Below, one piece after another: positions 1-6,036 of a stretch of DNA of 8,853 bases (positions are counted from its first letter, which is position 1; each line of letters opens with the position of its first letter). The notes under the pieces were generated by a model, which saw only the letters and a program-made list of their open reading frames with translations, searched no databases and was not told the DNA's origin. The translations under genes and the position numbers were made by a program. The stretch is from assembly GCA_945878355.1 (NCBI GenBank), contig CAMCTC010000158.1:1-8853 (forward strand), read 5' to 3'. The stretch comes from Bordetella parapertussis (GTDB lineage Bacteria; Pseudomonadota; Gammaproteobacteria; Burkholderiales; Burkholderiaceae_C).

Positions 1-330
1 TTGCCCGCTGACAGCGCCGGTCGAGTAGCTGTTACTTATTAAAGCTTGGTTGTTGCTGCCCGCAAGGCCACCGACGAGATCGCCGCTGCTCACAGTGCCT
101 GTTGAATAGCTGTAATTGACAGCACCGCTCAGCAGAATACCAACCAGTCCTCCCGCCACACCGCCAGTTCCTGCTGTGACTGCTGTGACATTGCCCGTGG
201 CGTAGCTGCTGTTGATGACGCCGTAGTTGACGCCAACCAGTCCACCTACTTGCCGGAAGCCCGCGCTCACATTGCCGGTGTTGTAACTGTTGTTGATGAT
301 GCCGTCGTTCCGGCCGACCAACCCTCCGAC
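1..330 (-). repeat. GLUG repeat array within the exoprotein (continues off left edge)
   Basis: Four tandem degenerate protein repeats follow the pattern VGGLVG-x-N-x-G-x-I-x-NSY-x-TG-x-V-S. They lie at about 330-250, 249-157, 156-76 and 75-1, giving units of 27, 31, 27 and at least 25 residues. The unit cores read INNSYNTGNVS, INSSYATGNVT, VNYSYSTGTVS and ISNSYSTGAVS. The pattern matches the GLUG motif of secreted and surface proteins, which forms parallel beta-helix turns. The lead-in at about 481-331 (EGLGHKVSNLSINRP, then NVGMF) is the usual stretch before GLUG arrays. The last unit is cut by the window edge, so the copy number is unknown. Confidence 0.85.
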
Positions 331-2553
331 AGAGCCATAGCCGACCGTGCTACCACCGACCAAGCCCAGGTTCTGAATGACCGACCCCACAGGCAAGGTC
401 GAGAACATGCCCACATTGTTGACGCTAGGACGGTTGATGCTGAGGTTGCTGACCTTGTGACCCAACCCTTCGAAGACACCTGAGAATGATGCGATCGGCT
501 CGAATCCAGCGCCGGAATTCCCGCCCGCGGTTGCCGACGCATCGATGTCTGCGCCAATTGCAAAATACTTGGTCGGGTTTGCGCTATCGCGCAGCGCCGT
601 CGCGCTGGCACCGCCTGGCGCATCAAGACCATTAATCACGGTGTAGCCGAGGACCGCTCCATCGCTACCACGCTTGGTCGAGAAACTTGAACCCGCCGGT
701 AAATTGACCTTCACACCATACTTCAGGAAGTAATCGCTGGTGTTGCTGCCAGCCATTGCGCCTTGTCCATAATTCAGCGCCAAGCTGCCATTGCTGGCGC
801 TGATGTCGGCGTTGATGTTGATGTTGGCATATGCCGAGAGCGTCAGTTTGTTCGCGCTGGTCCAGGAAACTGCGGCGTTGACGTTGATATTGCCGGGCGG
901 CGAACCGGCCTCAGACTGGGTTTGCTGGTTCGTGGTGGCCGACGTCGCCAGCGTGATGTTGCTGTTCGCCAGATTGTTGGCCAGCGTCGCCGCACCGATG
1001 AAACTGGTCGACTGCGCGCCTTCACCGCTTTGAATAGTGAGGTCGGGGGGGTCGATCAGCCAGTTGCCCGCCTGCCCGCTTGGCGCCGCGGTGTTGACGC
1101 GGGCGAGGTCCTCGATCTGGACCACACTGCCCGAGGTCTCGACGAACCCGCCGTTGCCGCCAGCCCTTCCGGCCTTCGCCGAGATCGTGCCGCTCAAGAC
1201 GGTGCGGCTGTTCGGGTTGGCGAGATCAGCGATCAACTTGACCTCACCGCCACGGCCTTGGCTCTGCGGCGCGGCATCGGCTTTGATGCTGCCGCTCATC
1301 GCGATCGACTCCGAGGCCAGCAGCGAGACCTTGCCGCCGCCCGCAGCGCTGTCGGCGCTCGCGCCAGAGTCGATGGCACTCGCATCGATCGTTGCACCAG
1401 CGGCGACGCCCACGCGCTTGGCGCTCGGCGCTGCGCCAGCAAGCGGCCCGCCGATGAAAATCTCACCACCGCCGCCTGGGCCTGTTGCCGCCAACCTGGC
1501 GCTGTCGCTCAGGCTGATCGCCTCGCCTGAAATGCGGATCGCACCTGCCTTTCCGCTCGCGGCATTCGCGCTGATCTGACCATCGACACTCACCCGCCCG
1601 CTGCCGCCTCCGTCCAGCGTCACACTGCCGAGTACCAGGCTGCCGTTCGCCAGGCTGACGCTGTCGGCCTGCACGAGTCCGGCGGTGTTGACCACGCTGT
1701 CGATCACCTGCGCCGCCGATCGCGCGGTGATCAACACCCGCCCACCGTCGGCCCGGATCGACCCGAGGTTGTCGACCAGCGCCATGCCGGCAGCTGGCGA
1801 CTTGTCCACCGCGCCGGTCACGGCAAATGACAGCAGCTTGTCGCCGACCACGTCCATCACGAAAGTCTTCGCCCCCGCCAGCACCACGGTGCCGAAGTCA
1901 GCCTGGACCAGGCCCTCGTTTCGGACCTGCTCACCGGCCAGCGCCACATAGCCGCCGTTGACCGCGCTGATCGTGCCCTGGTTGACGACCGCGCCGCCAG
2001 GCTTTGCGGCGTCGCTGAACTGGTAGCGGCCGGCGATGAAATCGACATCCGACAAAGCCCGCGTGCTGCCGAGAAAACCAGCGCTGTTGATCTGCCCGCC
2101 TGCGCCGATCAGCATGCCGTTCGGGTTGAGCAGCCAGACCTGACCATTGGCCCGCAGCCCGCCGTCAATGGCCGATAGCGCTGTGCCAGTGACACGGTTC
2201 AGCGCGATCGCGTTCGAGTCGGGCTGGATGAACTGGACGGTGTTGCCACGACCGATCGAGAAACTCGTCCAGTCGATGATCGCCTTGGGCGTGCTCTGGG
2301 TGACGACCATGGCAGCGCCCGATATGACGCTGCTCAGCGTGCCAGCGCGAACCGTGGCGCCGGTCGGCAACTCTGCCAGTGCCGGCAACGCCAGCATCGT
2401 GCCAACGCTTGCCGCGAGCAGCACCGCAGCGTCGAGCACGGCGCCACGCCGTCCGGATCGCTTGCTGCAGCCGCGCGCGATCTCGGCGACAGCCACCCAG
2501 CTGGCGCTGCGCACGCTCCACACCAGGCGATAGATCCGGTTCAGGCTGTTCAC
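1..2553 (-). CDS. TpsA/FhaB-like two-partner-secretion exoprotein with GLUG repeats (5' part; C-terminus off left edge)
   Basis: Seen: an uninterrupted minus-strand frame of 851 codons from a GTG start to the window edge, checked triplet by triplet. Residues 1-28 (NSLNRIYRLVWS, then SWVAVAEIARG) form an ESPR extended signal peptide. A hydrophobic core at about 39-60 ends in ALPALA, a likely signal-peptidase site before ELPTGATV. The TPS secretion domain follows, with FSIGRGNTVQF at 98-108 and WLLNPNGMLIG at 140-150. Further on are GGFVETSG (468-475), GNWLIDPPD (496-504) and GLUG repeats from about 742. Known: TPS exoproteins cross the outer membrane through a TpsB (FhaC-type) porin recognising the TPS domain, fold as a beta-helix, and often act in adhesion or contact inhibition. 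No TpsB gene is visible here. The GTG start is chosen because the ESPR begins there; CTG at codon 4 would give a more canonical NRIYRLVW start but is a rare initiator. The ribosome site is weak. The toxic or adhesive C-terminus is unseen, so the role is open. Confidence 0.9.
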   Translation of the reverse strand, partial: MNSLNRIYRLVWSVRSASWVAVAEIARGCSKRSGRRGAVLDAAVLLAASVGTMLALPALAELPTGATVRAGTLSSVISGAAMVVTQSTPKAIIDWTSFSIGRGNTVQFIQPDSNAIALNRVTGTALSAIDGGLRANGQVWLLNPNGMLIGAGGQINSAGFLGSTRALSDVDFIAGRYQFSDAAKPGGAVVNQGTISAVNGGYVALAGEQVRNEGLVQADFGTVVLAGAKTFVMDVVGDKLLSFAVTGAVDKSPAAGMALVDNLGSIRADGGRVLITARSAAQVIDSVVNTAGLVQADSVSLANGSLVLGSVTLDGGGSGRVSVDGQISANAASGKAGAIRISGEAISLSDSARLAATGPGGGGEIFIGGPLAGAAPSAKRVGVAAGATIDASAIDSGASADSAAGGGKVSLLASESIAMSGSIKADAAPQSQGRGGEVKLIADLANPNSRTVLSGTISAKAGRAGGNGGFVETSGSVVQIEDLARVNTAAPSGQAGNWLIDPPDLTIQSGEGAQSTSFIGAATLANNLANSNITLATSATTNQQTQSEAGSPPGNINVNAAVSWTSANKLTLSAYANININADISASNGSLALNYGQGAMAGSNTSDYFLKYGVKVNLPAGSSFSTKRGSDGAVLGYTVINGLDAPGGASATALRDSANPTKYFAIGADIDASATAGGNSGAGFEPIASFSGVFEGLGHKVSNLSINRPSVNNVGMFSTLPVGSVIQNLGLVGGSTVGYGSVGGLVGRNDGIINNSYNTGNVSAGFRQVGGLVGVNYGVINSSYATGNVTAVTAGTGGVAGGLVGILLSGAVNYSYSTGTVSSGDLVGGLAGSNNQALISNSYSTGAVSGQ

Positions 2554-2733
2554 AGACCCAGTTCCGCGCGCGTGACCATCAGCCCGCCGAGACCCAGGCG
2601 GGGACGATTCGGGCTGAAGATGGACGCTGTCTATCCACGGTTCGGTCCTTTTGGCGCTAGTGCGCAAACTTGGCCGGCCCGTGGGCTGGCTATCGCGCCC
2701 GATCGCAGCGGAATTGGAGCGGTTTACTGACTC

Positions 2734-2760
2734 TGATCACTAATTTACCATGTTGATCAC
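2734..2760. promoter_or_regulatory. Candidate operator: two TGATCAC direct repeats upstream of the exoprotein gene
   Basis: TGATCACTAA begins at 2734 and TGATCACTGA at 2754, a spacing of 20 bp, or about two helical turns. Each contains the palindrome TGATCA. The patch between them is the most AT-rich stretch of the gap, about 180-200 bp before the exoprotein start. Phased copies are what a dimeric or cooperative regulator might bind, but I do not recognise the motif as that of a known regulator. Confidence 0.3.
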
Positions 2761-2808
2761 TGAATAGGCGAGGTAGCTTGTGACGAGCTGTCTTTCGCGC
2801 CGGCGTCA

Positions 2809-2832
2809 AGCTGCGGCGTCATCACCGCAGCT
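2809..2832 (-). terminator. Candidate hairpin after the isomerase-yeiH operon
   Basis: AGCTGCGG at 2809-2816 pairs perfectly with CCGCAGCT at 2825-2832, leaving an 8-nt loop. It starts about 28 nt past the yeiH-like stop codon. No T run follows on the minus strand, so it is not a classic intrinsic terminator. It could instead stabilise the 3' end of the mRNA or be chance structure in GC-rich DNA. Confidence 0.35.
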
Positions 2833-2859
2833 GGCCGTCCCGCTGAAGCGGTCCGCCGC

Positions 2860-3891
2860 TCAGCGCTGCCAGCAAATCACCGCCAGCACCAGCGCGGCCA
2901 TCCAAAGCGTCTCGATCGTGATCAGCACGATAGGCCGCCAGCCGGCCTGGGCCAGCTGCATGAAACTCGTCTTCATGCCGAGCGCGGCGATCGCCACCAC
3001 CAGGCAGGCCCGCGATGTCCAGCCCAGGCCTTGTTGCAGCGCCGGTGAGATCGTCCCGGCGGAGTTGGCCAGCACCATCGCTGCAAACAGCCACAGAAAC
3101 CAGGGCACCAAGGCCTGCTTGCCGGACGACGGCGAGGCCGGGTCTGCCGCTGCCGCCTGCTCGCGCGCGGTCTTGAAGGCCAGCGACACCACCAGCACCA
3201 CCAGCGCCAGCATCGACACCCGGAACAGCTTCACGATGGTCGCGCTGTCGCCCGCCTCGGTGCCCAGCGTGTAGCCCGCGCCCACAACCTGCGCCACGTC
3301 GTGGATGGTGCCGCCGATGAACAGGCCCGCGAGCTGCGGGCTCAATCCCAGCGCCCGACTGATCAGCGGATAGGCCACCATCGCGACCGTCGACAACACG
3401 GTGACCGTGATCACCACCATCAGCGTGAAGCGGTCGTGATGCTTGTCGCGCGGCAGCACCGCAGCGATCGCCAAAGCGGCCGACGCACCGCAGATCGCCA
3501 CCGCGCCGCCCGACAACACGCCCTGGGCGCGGGTCAGACCGAGCCGGCGCGCCAGCAACAGCCCGCAGACCAGGGTGCTGATGACCGCCGCCACCACGGT
3601 GATGGCAGTGACCCAGCCCAGGTCGGCGATCTGCATCGCGGTGATCCGCGCGCCCAGCAGGCCCACGCCCAGGCGCAGCACATGACGCGAACAGAACTCG
3701 ATGCCGGGCTTGGTGCGCTGCTCCTGGCTGAGGTAGTGGAAGGCCACGCCGAAGAACAAGGCGTAGAGCATCTGTGGACCGCCATGCAGCTGCGACACAA
3801 AGCTTGCCGCCAACGCAACCACCACGGCCAGCGCACTGCCTGGGGCCAATGAACGCAGCGAAGACAGCCCGCCGAGGACTCGATGCTTCAT
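2860..3891 (-). CDS. yeiH: YeiH/UPF0324 family membrane protein, putative sulfate/sulfite exporter
   Basis: Seen: 343 residues with about ten hydrophobic segments (for example 17-34, 93-114, 155-175, 225-238, 262-276, 295-306, 320-340). The family signatures are GGAVAICGASAALAIA (128-143), GGTIHDVAQVVGAG (193-206) and ALGMKTS (303-309). A polar loop at about 240-260, rich in Ala, Ser and Pro, separates the halves. Length and layout are normal for the family, so it looks intact. Known: UPF0324 (Cons_hypoth698) proteins are inner-membrane proteins annotated as putative sulfate exporters; some relatives are linked to sulfite/sulfate efflux during sulfonate breakdown, but E. coli YeiH is poorly defined. 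The start lies 5 nt after the stop of the upstream crotonase and has no clear Shine-Dalgarno, which suggests translational coupling. The LysR regulator that often accompanies yeiH is absent. The substrate is inferred from family annotation only. Confidence 0.9.
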   Translation of the reverse strand: MKHRVLGGLSSLRSLAPGSALAVVVALAASFVSQLHGGPQMLYALFFGVAFHYLSQEQRTKPGIEFCSRHVLRLGVGLLGARITAMQIADLGWVTAITVVAAVISTLVCGLLLARRLGLTRAQGVLSGGAVAICGASAALAIAAVLPRDKHHDRFTLMVVITVTVLSTVAMVAYPLISRALGLSPQLAGLFIGGTIHDVAQVVGAGYTLGTEAGDSATIVKLFRVSMLALVVLVVSLAFKTAREQAAAADPASPSSGKQALVPWFLWLFAAMVLANSAGTISPALQQGLGWTSRACLVVAIAALGMKTSFMQLAQAGWRPIVLITIETLWMAALVLAVICWQR

Positions 3892-3896
3892 GCGCG

Positions 3897-4742
3897 TCAG
3901 GGCTTGCGGGTCGCGGGCAGGTCGACGAACACGCCCGGCCGCTTCTCGCCATTGGCCTTGATCGCCTCCAGGATCTCTTCGCGCTGCAGCATGCTCGCGT
4001 TCCAGATGCTGATGTAGTCCAGCCCGTCAGCGGTGCTGTGGTCACGTGCGTAATTGATCATCCGCTTGCAGCCGTAAACGGCCAGTGGCGCCTTGCTGGC
4101 GATCTCGCGGGCGATCGCCATCACTTCGTTGAGCATGCTGGCCTGGTCGGCGAACACCCGGTTGAACAGGCCGCAGGCCTGTGCTTCGCGGGCCGGCATG
4201 CGCCGACCGGTGTAGGCGAGCTCGCGAACAATGCCCTCGGGGATCAGCTTGACCAGCCGCGGGAAGGTACCGACATCGGCGGTCATGCCAATGTTGACCT
4301 CGAACACGGTGACAAATGCGTCTTCAGTGGCGTAGCGCATGTCGCAGGCGGTGGCCAGGTCCACCCCGCCGCCGATGCAGCCGCCCTGGATCGCTGCGAG
4401 CACTGGAATCCGGCAGCCCTCCAGCAGGTTGAACGTGCGCTGCATGCGCTGCACCGCCTCGTAGAAGCGCGCACCGTGCTGCAGCCTGGCCTCGCGCTGC
4501 GCCTCTGCGCCGGGCGAGATGCTGTCGTCGGAGAACATCCCGGTGTCGATGCCGGACGAGAAATGCGGCCCAGTTGACGAGATCACGATCACCCGTGCCC
4601 GGGCGTTCTGGTCGATGTCCTCGATGATCCGGGGCAACTCGTCCCAGAACGCGCGGATCATGCTGTTGCGCTTGTCGGGACGGTTGAGCACGATGTGGGC
4701 GATCTTGTCGGTGATCGTCACATCGAAGCATTGATAGGTCAT
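3897..4742 (-). CDS. Enoyl-CoA hydratase/isomerase family protein, probable delta3,5-delta2,4-dienoyl-CoA isomerase
   Basis: Seen: 281 residues of a complete crotonase fold. HFSSGID (60-66) and GGCIGGGVDL (120-129) form the CoA-binding and oxyanion-hole segments. Three acids match those of mammalian ECH1: Asp128 (GGVDL), Glu148 (FEVNIG) and Asp156 (TADVG), with spacings of 20 and 8 residues identical to rat Asp176, Glu196 and Asp204. RELAYTGRRMPAREAQACGL (173-192) is also ECH1-like. Known: this enzyme moves the 3,5-diene of acyl-CoAs from odd-position unsaturated fatty acids to the 2,4-diene, feeding beta-oxidation. The position two after the Glu is Asn150, where ECH1 has Asp. A strong Shine-Dalgarno, GAGGAGA (4748-4754, minus strand), sits 5 nt before the ATG. 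It is first in an operon with the yeiH-like gene and divergent from the epoxide hydrolase. A hydratase role for another acyl-CoA remains possible, but ordinary hydratases use two glutamates. Confidence 0.9.
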   Translation of the reverse strand: MTYQCFDVTITDKIAHIVLNRPDKRNSMIRAFWDELPRIIEDIDQNARARVIVISSTGPHFSSGIDTGMFSDDSISPGAEAQREARLQHGARFYEAVQRMQRTFNLLEGCRIPVLAAIQGGCIGGGVDLATACDMRYATEDAFVTVFEVNIGMTADVGTFPRLVKLIPEGIVRELAYTGRRMPAREAQACGLFNRVFADQASMLNEVMAIAREIASKAPLAVYGCKRMINYARDHSTADGLDYISIWNASMLQREEILEAIKANGEKRPGVFVDLPATRKP

Positions 4743-4910
4743 GGGTGTCTCCTCGGGGTTGAATTCTTGCCAGCGAGTCCTTGGGCCGCGCGCCGTCCGA
4801 CCGCATCCTAGTCAATCCAAGGCCGCATGCGCCCCGCCGCGCCAGATCGGCAGCGCCCAAGACACCGTGCCGCAAGACAATGGCGGCACTGTCGCTTGCC
4901 TGGAGAACCA
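4743..4910. promoter_or_regulatory. Divergent intergenic region (isomerase / epoxide hydrolase)
   Basis: 168 bp separate the two divergent start codons, so promoters for both directions should lie here. Each end carries a clear ribosome-binding site. On the minus strand TTGACT (about 4811-4816) resembles a -35 box, but no matching -10 is visible in the GC-rich sequence after it. No inverted repeat that could be an operator stands out. Confidence 0.45.
4902..4906 (+). promoter_or_regulatory. Ribosome-binding site that fixes the epoxide hydrolase start
   Basis: GGAGA lies 4 nt before the ATG at 4911. The reading frame stays open upstream to 4827, but that extension is Arg/Pro/His-rich with no domain character. 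The family N-terminus (NFVTVATNGIKLRAAVQG) begins right after this ATG. Confidence 0.75.
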
Positions 4911-5879
4911 ATGCGCCCCAACTTCGTCACCGTCGCCACCAACGGCATCAAGCTTCGCGCCGCGGTCCAAGGGTCCGGCCCGCTGGTGCTGATGGTCCAT
5001 GGATTTCCTGAGGGCTGGTACAGCTGGCGACACCAGATCGCGCCGATCGCAGCGGCCGGGTTCACCGCCTGCGCGATCGATGTACGCGGCTACGGTGGGT
5101 CAGACAAGCCGCCCGAGGTCGCCGACTACAGCCTGGCGCAGATCACCGCCGACGTGGCTGGCGTGATCGAGCAGCTTTCGCCGGATGGCAGCGCGGTGCT
5201 GATCGGCCATGACTGGGGCGCGCCCATCGTCTGGAACACCGCGCTGACCCGGCCCGACCGGGTTCGCGCTGTTGCGGGGCTGTCGGTGCCGTGGACGGGG
5301 GTGCCTGAGCGGCCGTTCCTGGAGCAGGTCAAAGCGGCTTTCACCGACAAGGGCCGGTTTTTCTACCAGGTGTATTTTCAGGATGTCGGCGTCGCCGAGG
5401 CCGAGCTCGAAGCGGACGTCCGTGCCAGCTTGCGCAAGTTCTATTACGCGCTGAGCGGCGACGCGCCCGACGGCAGCTGGCCCAAGGACAAGCCGCATGG
5501 GGCCAGCCTGCTGGACCGCTTGCCCGACCCGCAACCCTTTCCGGCTTGGCTGACCGCGCACGACGAGGACTGCTTCGTCGCCGAGTTCAAGTCCTCGGGG
5601 TTTTTCGGGCCGCTTAACCGCTACCGCAATCACCCCGGCGATTTCGCTTGGCAGCAAGGCTTTAAGTCGCGTCGTATCGAGCAGCCTGCGCTGTTCATCG
5701 GCGGCGATCGCGACCTCGCGCTGAGGATGCTCCCGGGCGTCAAGCCGGTCGATGCGATGGCGCCGCACCTGCCCGGGCTGCGCGGCGCGCATGTGCTGCC
5801 AGGCATCGGCCATTGGACCCAGCAGGAGGCACCAGCACAGGTGACGGCACTGCTGCTGGACTGGCTGAAACAGCTTTGA
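4911..5879 (+). CDS. Alpha/beta hydrolase, soluble epoxide hydrolase-like
   Basis: Seen: 322 residues, normal for a bacterial single-domain epoxide hydrolase. HGFPEGWYSWRHQ (30-42) is the HGxP oxyanion segment, RGYGGSDKP (59-67) follows, and GHDWGAP (99-105) carries the nucleophile Asp101. In the cap, FYQVYFQ (151-157) and NRYRN (236-240) place Tyr152 and Tyr238 where human sEH has Tyr383 and Tyr466, which activate the epoxide oxygen. Asp268 (GGDRD) and His301 (GIGHWTQQE) complete the charge relay. GVAEAELE (160-167) also matches the mammalian cap. Known: such enzymes open epoxides to vicinal diols through an Asp-alkyl ester. Both cap tyrosines and Asp101 argue against a haloalkane dehalogenase or esterase. 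No signal peptide is seen, so it is probably cytosolic. It is divergent from a dienoyl-CoA isomerase, so lipid epoxides are plausible substrates, but this is inference. Confidence 0.92.
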   Translation: MRPNFVTVATNGIKLRAAVQGSGPLVLMVHGFPEGWYSWRHQIAPIAAAGFTACAIDVRGYGGSDKPPEVADYSLAQITADVAGVIEQLSPDGSAVLIGHDWGAPIVWNTALTRPDRVRAVAGLSVPWTGVPERPFLEQVKAAFTDKGRFFYQVYFQDVGVAEAELEADVRASLRKFYYALSGDAPDGSWPKDKPHGASLLDRLPDPQPFPAWLTAHDEDCFVAEFKSSGFFGPLNRYRNHPGDFAWQQGFKSRRIEQPALFIGGDRDLALRMLPGVKPVDAMAPHLPGLRGAHVLPGIGHWTQQEAPAQVTALLLDWLKQL

Positions 5880-6036
5880 GCAGGCCCTCGGACGCCCGGG
5901 CTTGCGGCTTCGAGGCCTGAACAGCGGGCTGCGCCGCCATCGCGCAGCGACTGCGCGCGACAGCCGACCTGTCTGGTTTGTGGTTTACTCCCTCCGCACC
6001 CTGCCTGCCGCGCCCTTGCCGGCCGCCGCCACAACG
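5880..6036. other. Intergenic region between the epoxide hydrolase and the O-glycan ligase
   Basis: 157 bp with no convincing gene. CAGGCCCTCG at 5881-5890 can pair with CGAGGCCTG at 5911-5919 with one bulged base, giving a possible hairpin right after the hydrolase stop. No T run follows, so it is a weak terminator candidate. The ligase frame is open back to a TTG at 5902, but the translation there (Arg-rich, low complexity) does not look like a membrane-protein N-terminus. Confidence 0.4.

Larger units (their letters stand above)
2554..2859. other. Non-coding gap between the yeiH-like gene and the exoprotein gene
   Basis: These 306 bases lie downstream of the yeiH-like stop and upstream of the exoprotein start. 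No ORF here shows recognisable protein features. It contains a hairpin near 2809-2832 and an AT-rich patch near 2721-2770 with two TGATCAC copies. This is the only place in the window where a promoter for the exoprotein could lie, apart from read-through from the upstream operon. I see no convincing -35/-10 pair. TGGTAAATT on the minus strand, around 2743-2751, resembles an extended -10 but has no good -35 partner. Confidence 0.7.

Noticed and set aside
763..1579. Long plus-strand ORFs (for example 763-1530 and 1037-1579) opposite the exoprotein
   Set aside because: They are Arg/Ala/Pro-rich with no recognisable domain, and lie antisense to a frame with clear ESPR, TPS and GLUG motifs. They are shadows of GC-rich coding DNA.
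2822..4045. A 407-residue minus-strand frame overlapping the yeiH-like and isomerase genes
   Set aside because: Its translation is Arg/Gly/Ala-rich low complexity, and it overlaps two genes with full family signatures in other frames.
4827..4910. N-terminal extension of the epoxide hydrolase frame
   Set aside because: The extension has no family similarity, and a good ribosome-binding site precedes the ATG at 4911.
2204..5711. Five copies of the octamer GCGATCGC (2204, 2987, 3464, 4111, 5704), resembling cyanobacterial HIP1
   Set aside because: All are within coding regions, and four encode Ala-Ile-Ala with preferred GC-rich codons, so codon bias is a sufficient explanation.
5902..6036. TTG start giving a ligase 45 residues longer
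   Set aside because: The extra residues are Arg-rich without membrane character. The ATG at 6037 directly precedes the first helix.
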